64,000 nucleotides of DNA from Streptomyces stelliscabiei (GTDB taxonomy: Bacteria > Actinomycetota > Actinomycetes > Streptomycetales > Streptomycetaceae). Below the pieces are notes generated by a model. That model was not told the origin of the DNA, did not search any database, and saw only the letters and a program-made list of their open reading frames with translations. The DNA is taken from the NCBI RefSeq assembly GCF_014873495.1, contig NZ_JADBGF010000001.1, forward strand, positions 5,332,001 through 5,396,000, written 5' to 3'. This document shows, in pieces, positions 15,192-23,523 of this stretch; position 1 is the first letter of the stretch, and each line of letters begins with the position of its first letter. The position numbers were made by a program, and so were the translations under genes.

Positions 15192-16769
15192 ATGGCACAG
15201 CAGCAGCGCTCTCAGGGCCCGTCCGACCCCGAGGCGACTGGCGGCGGCATGTCGGACGCGCCGGAGTTGTGGGGCAACGGCGGGCTGGTCGGTGACGGTC
15301 GGTACCGGATGACCCACAGACTCGGCCGGGGCGGCATGGCCGAGGTGTTCGCGGCGGAGGACGTGCGCCTCGGTCGCACGGTGGCGGTCAAACTGCTCCG
15401 CTCCGACCTTGCCGAGGACCCCATCTCCAAGGCCCGCTTCACGCGTGAGGCCCAGGCGGTGGCCGGTCTCAACCACCACTCGATCGTGGCGGTCTACGAC
15501 TCCGGCGAGGACGTCGTGAACGGCACGCCCGTGCCGTACATCGTCATGGAGCTGGTCGAGGGCCGCACGATCCGCGATCTGCTGATCAACGCGGAGGCGC
15601 CCGGCCCCGAGCAGGCGCTGATCATCGTCTCCGGTGTGCTGGAGGCGCTCGCCTACTCCCACCAGCACGGCATCGTGCACCGCGACATCAAGCCGGCGAA
15701 CGTCATCATCACCGACAACGGCGCCGTGAAGGTGATGGACTTCGGCATCGCCCGAGCCCTGCACGGGGCGTCGACGACGATGACGCAGACCGGCATGGTG
15801 ATGGGCACGCCCCAGTACCTCTCCCCGGAGCAGGCCCTCGGCAAGGCCGTCGACCACCGCTCCGACCTGTACGCCACCGGCTGTCTGCTCTACGAACTCC
15901 TCGCGCTGAGGCCGCCGTTCATCGGCGAGACCCCGCTGTCGGTGGTCTACCAGCACGTCCAGGACATCCCGGTGCCCCCCTCCCAGTCCTCGGAGGGGGC
16001 GGCGCCGCCGGAGCTCGACGGCCTCGTCATGCGCTCCCTCGCCAAGGAGCCGGACGACCGGTTCCAGACGGCCGAGGAGATGCGCGGCCTCGTCCAGTAC
16101 GGCCTGCAGATGCTGTACGACCAGGGCGGCCACACCGGCACCTGGAACACCGGGCCCGTCGCCGTGCACGACGGCCGGCAGACGCCGCCGGGCGGTATGT
16201 CCGGTACGACGGTCATGCCCCACCCCGGGGAGCCGGGCACCTCGCAGATCCCGCAGCCGATCCTGCCCGGATACGGCGGCGGTGGCCGGGACGACGGCGG
16301 CTTCGAGGGCCGCGGCAACCGGGGCAGCGGCCGCGGCAAGCTGTGGATCCTCGCCGTTCTCGCGGTGATCGCCATCACGGCGGGTGTCGCGCTGGCGCTG
16401 AACACCAAGAAGGACGGCGGCAGCGGCGGCACCGAGACCACGAAGTCGCCGACGACCTCGACGTCCAGCAAGGACAAGGACCCCACCGAGACGCCGAGCG
16501 ACGACGTGACCGAGGAGGAGACCGAGGACAGCAACGGCACGGGCGACCAGCCCGACTACACGCCGTCGTACACACGGTCCCCGTCCTTCAGCCAGTCGCC
16601 GACGCCGAGTCAGCCGACGGCCAAGCCGACGACGGAGGACCCGCCGACGGAGGAGCCGACGGTCTCGGAGGAGCCGGAGCCCCCGGTGAGCGAGAGCCCC
16701 GACGACGGCACCAGCGGGGACACCGCCGGTCTGCCGGGAGGCGTCGGCGGCGGCGACGACGAGGAGTGA
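15192..16769 (+). CDS. Membrane Ser/Thr protein kinase without PASTA domains
   Basis: The 525-residue kinase has the glycine loop GRGGMAEV (45-52), Lys67, HRDIKPAN near residue 163, DFG, and an activation segment TTMTQTGMVMGTPQYLSPEQ almost identical to its divergent neighbour. One TM (LWILAVLAVIAITAGVALAL, about 384-403) is followed by a 120-residue extracellular tail rich in Thr, Ser, Pro, Glu and Asp with no folded domain. ATG 15192 sits just behind GCGAGGA; an upstream GTG near 15129 has a poorer site. The two kinases probably arose by duplication and may share substrates while sensing different signals. Confidence 0.92.
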   Translation: MAQQQRSQGPSDPEATGGGMSDAPELWGNGGLVGDGRYRMTHRLGRGGMAEVFAAEDVRLGRTVAVKLLRSDLAEDPISKARFTREAQAVAGLNHHSIVAVYDSGEDVVNGTPVPYIVMELVEGRTIRDLLINAEAPGPEQALIIVSGVLEALAYSHQHGIVHRDIKPANVIITDNGAVKVMDFGIARALHGASTTMTQTGMVMGTPQYLSPEQALGKAVDHRSDLYATGCLLYELLALRPPFIGETPLSVVYQHVQDIPVPPSQSSEGAAPPELDGLVMRSLAKEPDDRFQTAEEMRGLVQYGLQMLYDQGGHTGTWNTGPVAVHDGRQTPPGGMSGTTVMPHPGEPGTSQIPQPILPGYGGGGRDDGGFEGRGNRGSGRGKLWILAVLAVIAITAGVALALNTKKDGGSGGTETTKSPTTSTSSKDKDPTETPSDDVTEEETEDSNGTGDQPDYTPSYTRSPSFSQSPTPSQPTAKPTTEDPPTEEPTVSEEPEPPVSESPDDGTSGDTAGLPGGVGGGDDEE

Positions 16770-16802
16770 TCCCGAGGCGTGACCGGAGTGGCCCCGGCCG
16801 GG

Positions 16803-18029
16803 TCACTCCACGAACGCCTCGCACACCGCGTCGTACTCCCTCGTCCACCACACCGCCAGCGCCGATGCCGCGGGGAACTGCGGATCGGCGCGGGTGTCGC
16901 CGCGCTCGTAGTGCCAGCGCAGCATCCAGAAGTCGTTGAGCCGCTCCCACCACACGCGGTGCACGGCGGCCGCGAGTTCGGCCGGGCCCGCCCCCGCGGA
17001 ACGCCGGTACGCGCGCGCGTAGGACCGCACCCGCGCCAGATCCAGGGCGCCGACGGGACGCACGAAGAAGATCACCGCCGCCCGGACCGCCTCCTCCGCG
17101 CGCGGCCGCACCCCGAGCCGGTCCCAGTCGAGGATCGCGGCGGGCACCTCGGGGGCGTCGTCGCGGTAGAGCACGTTCAACGGGTGGAAGTCCCCGTGCA
17201 CCCATCCCACCGGGCCGCCCCCGGGCGGCCGCCGCCGCGCGTGCCGCTCCAGCAGTTCCCGCCGCTCCAGCAGCCGGTGCCGGGCGAGCGCGTCGAAGGC
17301 GTCGGCCGGCCGGTGGCGCCCCACCCGGTCGAGCAGCGCGTCGATGAGGGCGAAGGTCTCCACGGGATCCGCGCTCTCGGACCCAGGGGTCTCCGCACCG
17401 CCGGGATCCCGTAGGGCTTCGCCGGGATCCCGTACGGCTCCCGCGCCGCCCGCCGCGGCCTCGGCGCCGCGCGGCGCCGAGGCCGCCCTCCTCGGGATCC
17501 GGCGCCGGGCCTGGAGCAGCCGTTCGCGCACCGGAACCATCGGTTCCACCGGTGCCGCCGACGACGACACCACCGGGAACGCCGGCTGCCGCGCCGGCAT
17601 CACCCGCTCCAAGGACGCGTGCACGACACCCAGGAGTGCCCCCAGGCGGCCGCACTGCCCGGGGGTGAGCTGGCCACCGTGCCGGTGGCGTCCCTCGATC
17701 CAGGGGTGCAGGGCGTAGGCGTGGCCGCCGACCACGGCGACCGTGTCGCCGTCGCGCCCGGCCAGGGGCGGGGCCACCGGTACGCCCAGCTCGGCCAGGC
17801 GCTGCGTGGCCCGGTGCTGGCGGACGATCGCGGCCGGAGCGGCGGTCTCGGGGTCGAAGTGGTGCTTCAGGAAGAACCGGCCGCGGGTGGTGGAGAGCCG
17901 GTAGCCGCGGTTGAGGAGCCCTTCGTCGACGGGTTCGCAGGAGAGGGCGGATCCGGCGGAGAACCGCTTCAGGAGGGGGCCCAGCGGGGGCGCGTGGAGC
18001 ACAGAGGGTGGTACAGATGAGCGCGGCAC
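16803..18029 (-). CDS. Aminoglycoside phosphotransferase (APH)-fold kinase
   Basis: About 408 residues when read from the GTG at 18029; the frame is open to a GTG at 18083 and no good Shine-Dalgarno decides between them. The N-lobe has RFFLKHHF with the ATP-binding Lys. The C-lobe has VHGDFHPLNVLY (Brenner motif HGDxxxxN with catalytic Asp) and AAILDWDRLG (the metal-binding DxD-like Asp). A 60-residue low-complexity insert (around RRAASAPRGAEAAAGGAG) interrupts the lobes. The substrate is unknown; such proteins phosphorylate small molecules, sugars or antibiotics. It is convergent with the kinase gene. Confidence 0.8.
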   Translation of the reverse strand: MPRSSVPPSVLHAPPLGPLLKRFSAGSALSCEPVDEGLLNRGYRLSTTRGRFFLKHHFDPETAAPAAIVRQHRATQRLAELGVPVAPPLAGRDGDTVAVVGGHAYALHPWIEGRHRHGGQLTPGQCGRLGALLGVVHASLERVMPARQPAFPVVSSSAAPVEPMVPVRERLLQARRRIPRRAASAPRGAEAAAGGAGAVRDPGEALRDPGGAETPGSESADPVETFALIDALLDRVGRHRPADAFDALARHRLLERRELLERHARRRPPGGGPVGWVHGDFHPLNVLYRDDAPEVPAAILDWDRLGVRPRAEEAVRAAVIFFVRPVGALDLARVRSYARAYRRSAGAGPAELAAAVHRVWWERLNDFWMLRWHYERGDTRADPQFPAASALAVWWTREYDAVCEAFVE

Positions 18030-18581
18030 GCGCCAGATGTTAGGGCACGCGCCCTGCCTCCTGAGCTGCCGCTTGTCACACACAGTCGTTACCGGTCACA
18101 CCGTGCTCAGAACCGAACTGTGGCTCGACGCGCAGACATACGGGCCGGACGGCCGCCGTGTCCGCGAGGGCCGTGGCGGGATCGCGCGGCAGCACGGATG
18201 GAGCAACTTCGGCAGTCGATCTCGATGCCCGCCCCCGGTGAAGTCTTCCCGTGGCCGGGGTGACCGGGATAACGTGCCCGTGTTCCGGCCCCCTGCCAGG
18301 CTGTTAACCAGTGCTGTGACCAGCGACTGTTCCCGACGGACGCGACATTCTTGGACCCCCTGGTACCGAATTACTTGGAAATCCAAGGAAAATCGCAGGT
18401 CAGTAGGGGTTTCACAGGAATGTGGAGCACTGGGTAACGTGCCTCGTGCAGGGCGCTCGCCGGGGCACCTGTCACGTCTGTTCCCGGCCAAGGGCACCCA
18501 CCCCGTGCACGGGCACCGGGATCAGGCGAGCCGCACTGGTCACCCGGCAACCCCGGGGGCCGGACCGACGGAGGAGCACAC
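18030..18581. other. Upstream region of the bkdA1 operon, no gene seen
   Basis: In about 550 bp no reading frame has coding character. It contains an inverted repeat CTTGGA (18374-18379) AA TCCAAG (18382-18387) in an unusually A/T-rich patch, and the half-site CAGGCTGT at 18297-18304, which also occurs in the bkdR/bkdA2 operator candidate. The bkdA1 promoter should be here. Confidence 0.45.
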
Positions 18582-19802
18582 GTGACCGTGGAGAGCACTG
18601 CCGCGCGCAAGCCGCGACGCAGCGCCGCAGGCAAGACCGGCACCACCGGCAGCAAGGCGGCCGGCACCACCGGCACCAGGCGCGCCGCCACTGCCAAGAA
18701 GCCGACCGACGCCCAGCCCGAACTCGTTCAGCTGCTGACGCCCGAGGGCAAGCGCGTCAGGAACGCCGAGTACGACCCGTTCGTCGCGGACATCACCGCC
18801 GACGAGCTGCGCGGCCTGTACCGCGACATGGTCCTGACCCGTCGCTTCGACGCCGAGGCCACCTCCCTGCAGCGCCAGGGCGAGCTGGGCCTGTGGGCCT
18901 CGCTGCTCGGCCAGGAGGCCGCCCAGATCGGCTCCGGACGGGCCACCCGCGAGGACGACTACGTCTTCCCGACCTACCGCGAGCACGGCGTCGCCTGGTG
19001 CCGCGGCGTCGACCCGACCAACCTGCTCGGCATGTTCCGCGGCGTGAACAACGGCGGCTGGGACCCGAACAGCAACAACTTCCACCTGTACACGATCGTC
19101 ATCGGCTCCCAGACGCTGCACGCCACCGGCTACGCCATGGGCATCGCCAAGGACGGCGCCGACTCGGCGGTCGTCGCCTACTTCGGTGACGGCGCCTCCA
19201 GCCAGGGCGACGTCGCCGAGGCGTTCACCTTCTCCGCGGTCTACAACGCGCCGGTCGTGTTCTTCTGCCAGAACAACCAGTGGGCGATCTCGGAGCCCAC
19301 CGAGAAGCAGACCCGCGTCCCGCTGTACCAGCGCGCCCAGGGCTTCGGCTTCCCGGGCGTCCGCGTCGACGGCAACGACGTGCTGGCCTGTCTCGCGGTC
19401 ACCAAGTGGGCGCTGGAGCGCGCCCGCCGGGGCGAGGGTCCCACACTGGTGGAGGCGTACACGTACCGCATGGGTGCCCACACCACCTCCGACGACCCCA
19501 CCCGCTACCGGCACGACGACGAGCGGGTGGCCTGGGAGGCCAAGGACCCGATCGCGCGCCTGCGCGGATACCTGGAGTCCCAAACCGACACGAACGAGGG
19601 ATTCTTCGCGGAACTCGAAGCGGAGAGCGAGGCGTTGGGAAGGCGAGTGCGCGAAGTGGTGCGTGCCATGCCCGACCCGGACCACTTCGCCATCTTCGAG
19701 AACGCGTACGCGGACGGACACGCGCTCGTGGACGAGGAGCGCGCCCAGTTCGCCGCGTACCAGGCGTCGTTCGCCGATGTGGACGTAGAGGAGGGCAAGT
19801 AG
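18582..19802 (+). CDS. bkdA1: Branched-chain 2-oxo acid dehydrogenase E1 alpha (first bkd set)
   Basis: The 406-residue E1 alpha starts at a GTG 6 nt after GGAGGAG. A basic, Ala/Thr/Lys-rich N-terminal extension of about 45 residues precedes the catalytic domain and is absent from the paralogue at 1451. The TPP motif runs from GDGASSQGDVAEAF at about residue 203 to CQNN at about 233. MGAHTTSDDPTRYR is the conserved phosphorylation-loop region. It forms an operon with E1 beta and E2. The Arg/Lys-rich head could bind nucleic acid or simply be disordered. Confidence 0.93.
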   Translation: MTVESTAARKPRRSAAGKTGTTGSKAAGTTGTRRAATAKKPTDAQPELVQLLTPEGKRVRNAEYDPFVADITADELRGLYRDMVLTRRFDAEATSLQRQGELGLWASLLGQEAAQIGSGRATREDDYVFPTYREHGVAWCRGVDPTNLLGMFRGVNNGGWDPNSNNFHLYTIVIGSQTLHATGYAMGIAKDGADSAVVAYFGDGASSQGDVAEAFTFSAVYNAPVVFFCQNNQWAISEPTEKQTRVPLYQRAQGFGFPGVRVDGNDVLACLAVTKWALERARRGEGPTLVEAYTYRMGAHTTSDDPTRYRHDDERVAWEAKDPIARLRGYLESQTDTNEGFFAELEAESEALGRRVREVVRAMPDPDHFAIFENAYADGHALVDEERAQFAAYQASFADVDVEEGK

Positions 19803-19804
19803 CG

Positions 19805-20833
19805 ATGACCACGCAGACAGCCGCGCAGACGGCAGGGCAGGACGCCGGGCGTTCCGCCCCGAAGAGCATGGCGATCGCCAAGGCGATCAACGAATCGCTG
19901 CGCAGGGCCCTCGAAGCCGACCCGAAGGTCCTCGTCATGGGCGAGGACGTCGGCAAGCTCGGCGGCGTGTTCCGGGTGACGGACGGCCTGCAGAAGGACT
20001 TCGGCGAGGACCGGGTGATCGACACCCCGCTCGCCGAGTCGGGCATCGTCGGCACCGCCATCGGCCTCGCCCTGCGCGGGTACCGGCCGGTGGTCGAGAT
20101 CCAGTTCGACGGTTTCGTCTTCCCCGCGTACGACCAGATCGTCACCCAGCTCGCCAAGATGCACGCGCGCTCGCTGGGCAAGGTCAAGCTTCCCGTCGTC
20201 GTCCGCATCCCCTACGGCGGCGGCATCGGCGCGGTCGAGCACCACTCCGAGTCCCCGGAGGCGCTGTTCGCGCACGTGGCGGGCCTGAAGGTGGTCAGCC
20301 CCTCCAACGCCTCGGACGCCTACTGGATGATGCAGCAGGCCATCCAGAGCGACGATCCGGTGATCTTCTTCGAGCCCAAGCGACGCTACTGGGACAAGGC
20401 CGAGGTCAACCCGGAGGCCATCCCCGGTCCGCTGCACAAGGCCCGGGTCGTCCGCGAGGGCACCGCCCTCACGCTCGCCGCGTACGGCCCGATGGTGAAG
20501 CTCTGCCAGGAGGTCGCCGACGCGGCCGCCGAGGAGGGCCGCGCCCTGGAGGTCCTGGACCTGCGGTCGGTGTCCCCGCTGGACTTCGACTCCATCCAGG
20601 CGTCCGTGGAGCGGACCGGCCGGCTGATCGTGGTCCACGAGGCTCCGGTGTTCTTCGGCTCGGGCGCGGAGATCGCCGCCCGCATCACCGAGCGGTGCTT
20701 CTACCACCTGGAGGCCCCCGTCCTCCGCGTCGGCGGGTACCACACCCCCTATCCGCCGGCCCGGCTGGAGGAGGAGTACCTGCCGAATCTGGACCGGGTG
20801 CTCGACGCCGTCGACCGCTCGCTGGCGTACTGA
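19805..20833 (+). CDS. bkdB1: Branched-chain 2-oxo acid dehydrogenase E1 beta (first bkd set)
   Basis: The 342-residue E1 beta starts two bases after the bkdA1 stop. MGEDVGKLGGVFRVTDGL, GEDRVIDTPLAESGIVGTA and RIPYGGGIGAVEHHSESPEA are conserved. It differs from the paralogue at 2584 by a 15-residue polar N-terminal extension. Together with bkdA1 it forms the alpha2beta2 decarboxylase of the complex. Confidence 0.93.
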   Translation: MTTQTAAQTAGQDAGRSAPKSMAIAKAINESLRRALEADPKVLVMGEDVGKLGGVFRVTDGLQKDFGEDRVIDTPLAESGIVGTAIGLALRGYRPVVEIQFDGFVFPAYDQIVTQLAKMHARSLGKVKLPVVVRIPYGGGIGAVEHHSESPEALFAHVAGLKVVSPSNASDAYWMMQQAIQSDDPVIFFEPKRRYWDKAEVNPEAIPGPLHKARVVREGTALTLAAYGPMVKLCQEVADAAAEEGRALEVLDLRSVSPLDFDSIQASVERTGRLIVVHEAPVFFGSGAEIAARITERCFYHLEAPVLRVGGYHTPYPPARLEEEYLPNLDRVLDAVDRSLAY

Positions 20834-20844
20834 GGGAGAGGTCC

Positions 20845-22302
20845 GTGACGACGATGACAGACACGTCTCCGCGCGAGTTCAAGATGCCCGATGTGGGCGA
20901 GGGACTCACCGAGGCCGAGATCCTCAAGTGGTACGTCCAGCCCGGTGACACCGTCACCGACGGCCAGGTCGTCTGCGAGGTCGAGACGGCCAAGGCCGCC
21001 GTCGAACTGCCCATCCCGTACGACGGTGTCGTACGCGCCCTGCACTTCCCCGAGGGCACCACGGTCGACGTCGGCACGTCGATCATCGCGGTGGACGTGG
21101 CGGGCGGGGCCCCGGCGCCCGCGTCGGCGCCGGCCGCGACCGCTGCCCCGGCCGAGGCAGCCGCGCCCGCCCGGCCCGCCGCGAAGCCCGAGCCGGTGGC
21201 CAAGAAGCCCGAGCGCAAGCCGGTCCTCGTCGGCTACGGGGTCGCCGAGTCATCCACGAAGCGCCGCCCCCGCAAGGGAGTTCCGGCCGCGGCGGTGCCC
21301 GCCGAGGACACCCTGTACGCGGCCACCGCGATCCAGGGCGTCCAGGGCGAGCTGAACGGACACGGTCACGCCGTCGGCGGGCAGCGTCCGCTGGCGAAGC
21401 CGCCGGTCCGCAAGCTGGCCAAGGACCTCGGTGTGGACCTGGCGACGATCACTCCGTCCGGCCCGGACGGGGTGATCACCCGCGAGGACGTCCACGCGGC
21501 CGTCGCCCCGCCGAAGGCTCCCGAGCCGGTGGCCCAGGCGGCGGTGGCCCAGGCCGCTCCGGCCGCCTCCGCCCCGGCCCCGGTGGCGTCGTCCGACGGC
21601 GTGCGCGAGACCCGGATCCCGGTCAAGGGGGTCCGGAAGGCGACGGCGGCCGCGATGGTCGGCTCGGCCTTCACCGCGCCGCACGTCACCGAGTTCGTGA
21701 CGGTCGACGTGACGCGCACGATGAAGCTGGTCGAGGAGCTGAAGCAGGACAAGGAGCTGGCGGGCCTGCGGGTCAATCCGCTGCTGTTGATCGCCAAGGC
21801 ACTGCTCGTGGCGATCAGGCGCCACCCGGACATCAACGCCTCCTGGGACGAGGCCGCCCAGGAGATCGTGGTCAAGCACTACGTGAACCTGGGCATCGCG
21901 GCGGCCACCCCGCGCGGTCTGATCGTCCCGAACATCAAGGACGCCCACGCGAAGACGCTGCCGCAGCTGGCGGAGTCGCTGGGCGAGCTGGTCTCGACGG
22001 CGAAGGAGGGCCGCACCAGCCCCGCCGCGATGCAGGGCGGCACGGTCACCATCACCAACGTCGGAGTCTTCGGCATCGACACCGGCACGCCGATCCTCAA
22101 CCCCGGTGAGTCCGCGATCCTCGCGGTCGGTTCGATCAAGCCGCAGCCGTGGGTCCACAAGGGCAAGGTGAAGCCCCGTCAGGTCACCACCCTGGCGCTC
22201 TCCTTCGACCACCGGCTGGTGGACGGGGAGCTGGGGTCCAAGGTGCTGGCGGATGTGGCGGCGATTCTGGAGCAGCCGAAGAGGCTGATCACGTGGGCGT
22301 GA
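20845..22302 (+). CDS. bkdC1: Branched-chain 2-oxo acid dehydrogenase E2 (first bkd set)
   Basis: The 485-residue protein has a GTG start behind GGGAGAGG. The lipoyl domain carries Lys50 in CEVETAKAAV. After a long Ala/Pro linker the subunit-binding domain lies at about 179-217 (PPVRKLAKDLGVDLATI). The catalytic domain ends with SFDHRLVDG (about 453-461), containing the catalytic His. It is longer than the paralogue at 3588 mainly through its linkers. As in the other set, no E3 gene follows; a strong terminator ends the operon. Confidence 0.93.
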   Translation: MTTMTDTSPREFKMPDVGEGLTEAEILKWYVQPGDTVTDGQVVCEVETAKAAVELPIPYDGVVRALHFPEGTTVDVGTSIIAVDVAGGAPAPASAPAATAAPAEAAAPARPAAKPEPVAKKPERKPVLVGYGVAESSTKRRPRKGVPAAAVPAEDTLYAATAIQGVQGELNGHGHAVGGQRPLAKPPVRKLAKDLGVDLATITPSGPDGVITREDVHAAVAPPKAPEPVAQAAVAQAAPAASAPAPVASSDGVRETRIPVKGVRKATAAAMVGSAFTAPHVTEFVTVDVTRTMKLVEELKQDKELAGLRVNPLLLIAKALLVAIRRHPDINASWDEAAQEIVVKHYVNLGIAAATPRGLIVPNIKDAHAKTLPQLAESLGELVSTAKEGRTSPAAMQGGTVTITNVGVFGIDTGTPILNPGESAILAVGSIKPQPWVHKGKVKPRQVTTLALSFDHRLVDGELGSKVLADVAAILEQPKRLITWA

Positions 22303-22331
22303 AGCCCCCGACTGAGTAGGCTGATGGGTAC

Positions 22332-22364
22332 GGGCCGGTCGCAAGTTGCTTTTGCGACCGGCCC
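22332..22364. terminator. Terminator between bkdC1 and the Bro-N gene
   Basis: A perfect 13-bp stem (22332-22344 with 22352-22364) and a 7-nt loop are followed by TTCTCC. The flanking genes are convergent, so it can serve both. Confidence 0.9.
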
Positions 22365-22390
22365 TTCTCCTCAACTCCGCTCAGGAGCCG

Positions 22391-23356
22391 TCAGCGGCGG
22401 CTGAGCACATACACCGGCGCCCCGTCCTCCGCCGCGCCCATGGGGTGGATGCAGGCGTGCTTGCGCAGCAGCCGCAGACATTCGTTGACGCGGTGCACGG
22501 ACAGCCCCGTACGGGCCGCGATCGCCTCCAACGGCTGCCGCAGCTCGCCCTTCTCGACCAGCACCGGGGCGATCACGACGGCCACCGTCCACACGTCCTC
22601 CGTCACCGACAACCGCTCCCGCCAGTCGGCCAGCACGGTCTCCGTGGTGGGCTGCTTCGGGACCGTCATGGTGTCGGGCACCGGCCGGGCGAGAGTCAGG
22701 GCGTCGAGCCGGTCCGCGATGCGCTCCATGGCCTGGGCCATGGCCTGCTGGGCGGCGAGGGTGGCGGTCTGCAGCTCCACCATCTGCTCCTGCAGGGCGA
22801 TCGACCTCTGCTGTGCCACCGCGAGCTGTTCGTCCGCCTGGAGGTTGCGCTCCTCCAGCCGGACGATGGCCTCGGCGACCTGCTCGGGCATGGCGTAGGC
22901 GACGGGCGCGCCCGGCTCGGAGGGCTGCACCTCGGCCTCCTCCAGGGTGTAGGAGCCCTCGCGCTGAACGGTCTCGATCACCTCGGCGACCCACCGTTTG
23001 AAGGGAGCGCACTCCGGCTTGGTGCAGGCGCTGACGAGAAGGATCAGACCCTGGAGATCGATGAGATTCATGTCTCGGCGCCACTCCCGACCTGCGGGAA
23101 CGCTGAGACCGTAACCTCCAGTTACAGTCTCGAGAATCTCTCGGTGCCTCTCTGGCACATGGTCGGAGAGCGCCTTCCGAGAGTTGGCGTGCCCCAACTC
23201 CTTGCAGACATCCACCGCCGGGAACCAGTGCGTCCCGTCCGGCATCGTCAGCCGGCGGACCTGGGCTCCGGTAGCCGCGTAGACCAAGTCACCGACATCG
23301 AGTGCGTCCTGCTGACGCATGCGGGGGTCGGGCTGGTGCTTGCTGGGTTCGATCAT
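22391..23356 (-). CDS. Bro-N domain protein (phage antirepressor-like), copy 1
   Basis: The 321-residue protein has a Bro-N domain at about residues 20-120 (VRRLTMPDGTHWFPAVDVCK, LSVPAGREWRRDMNLIDLQG, the usual WFxAxDVCxxL and RDMxLI segments). A long helical, probably coiled-coil stretch follows (about 150-215, LEERNLQADEQLAVAQQRSI), then a C-terminal winged-helix-like domain (AIAARTGLSVHRVNECLRLL). Phage Bro/KilA-type proteins bind DNA and act as antirepressors; chromosomal Streptomyces versions are presumably transcription regulators. The ATG at 23356 follows GGAGGT; a GTG 9 nt upstream is inside that site. A paralogue sits at 40.1-41.3 kb, and both have a hairpin over the ribosome-binding site. 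Confidence 0.85.
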   Translation of the reverse strand: MIEPSKHQPDPRMRQQDALDVGDLVYAATGAQVRRLTMPDGTHWFPAVDVCKELGHANSRKALSDHVPERHREILETVTGGYGLSVPAGREWRRDMNLIDLQGLILLVSACTKPECAPFKRWVAEVIETVQREGSYTLEEAEVQPSEPGAPVAYAMPEQVAEAIVRLEERNLQADEQLAVAQQRSIALQEQMVELQTATLAAQQAMAQAMERIADRLDALTLARPVPDTMTVPKQPTTETVLADWRERLSVTEDVWTVAVVIAPVLVEKGELRQPLEAIAARTGLSVHRVNECLRLLRKHACIHPMGAAEDGAPVYVLSRR

Positions 23357-23364
23357 GTGAACCA

Positions 23365-23391
23365 CCTCCGCTGCGGAACGTATGGCGGAGG
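23365..23391 (-). promoter_or_regulatory. Hairpin over the Shine-Dalgarno of Bro-N copy 1
   Basis: In the transcript CCTCCGC (from 23391-23385) can pair perfectly with GCGGAGG (23371-23365), which is the Shine-Dalgarno of the Bro-N gene, across a 13-nt loop. The same arrangement is present in front of Bro-N copy 2. Confidence 0.5.
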
Positions 23392-23467
23392 AAATCGAAT
23401 ATGCCAGTTGGATTAACCGTATTCACTAATGCGAGGTAAGTAGGCCTGATTGGCTTGCGCAAAGAAG

Positions 23468-23506
23468 CGGGAAGGGGCCACCGCGGTGAGCGGTGGCCCC
23501 TTCCCG
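23468..23506 (-). terminator. Terminator of the D,D-carboxypeptidase gene
   Basis: A perfect 17-bp stem (23468-23484 with 23490-23506), GGTGA loop, and on the minus strand a pyrimidine-rich GCTTCTTTG tail, immediately after the carboxypeptidase stop. Confidence 0.9.
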
Positions 23507-23523
23507 TGCGATGCCCGGGTCGC

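Noticed and set aside
18410..18423. GTTTCACAGGAATG upstream of bkdA1 as a parS variant
   Set aside because: Only the left half-site matches; ParB needs both halves.
17911..18585. Possible response-regulator gene between the APH kinase and bkdA1, as I recall in S. coelicolor
   Set aside because: No frame in 18030-18581 has receiver or HTH motifs; the open frames are low-complexity and inconsistent with coding.
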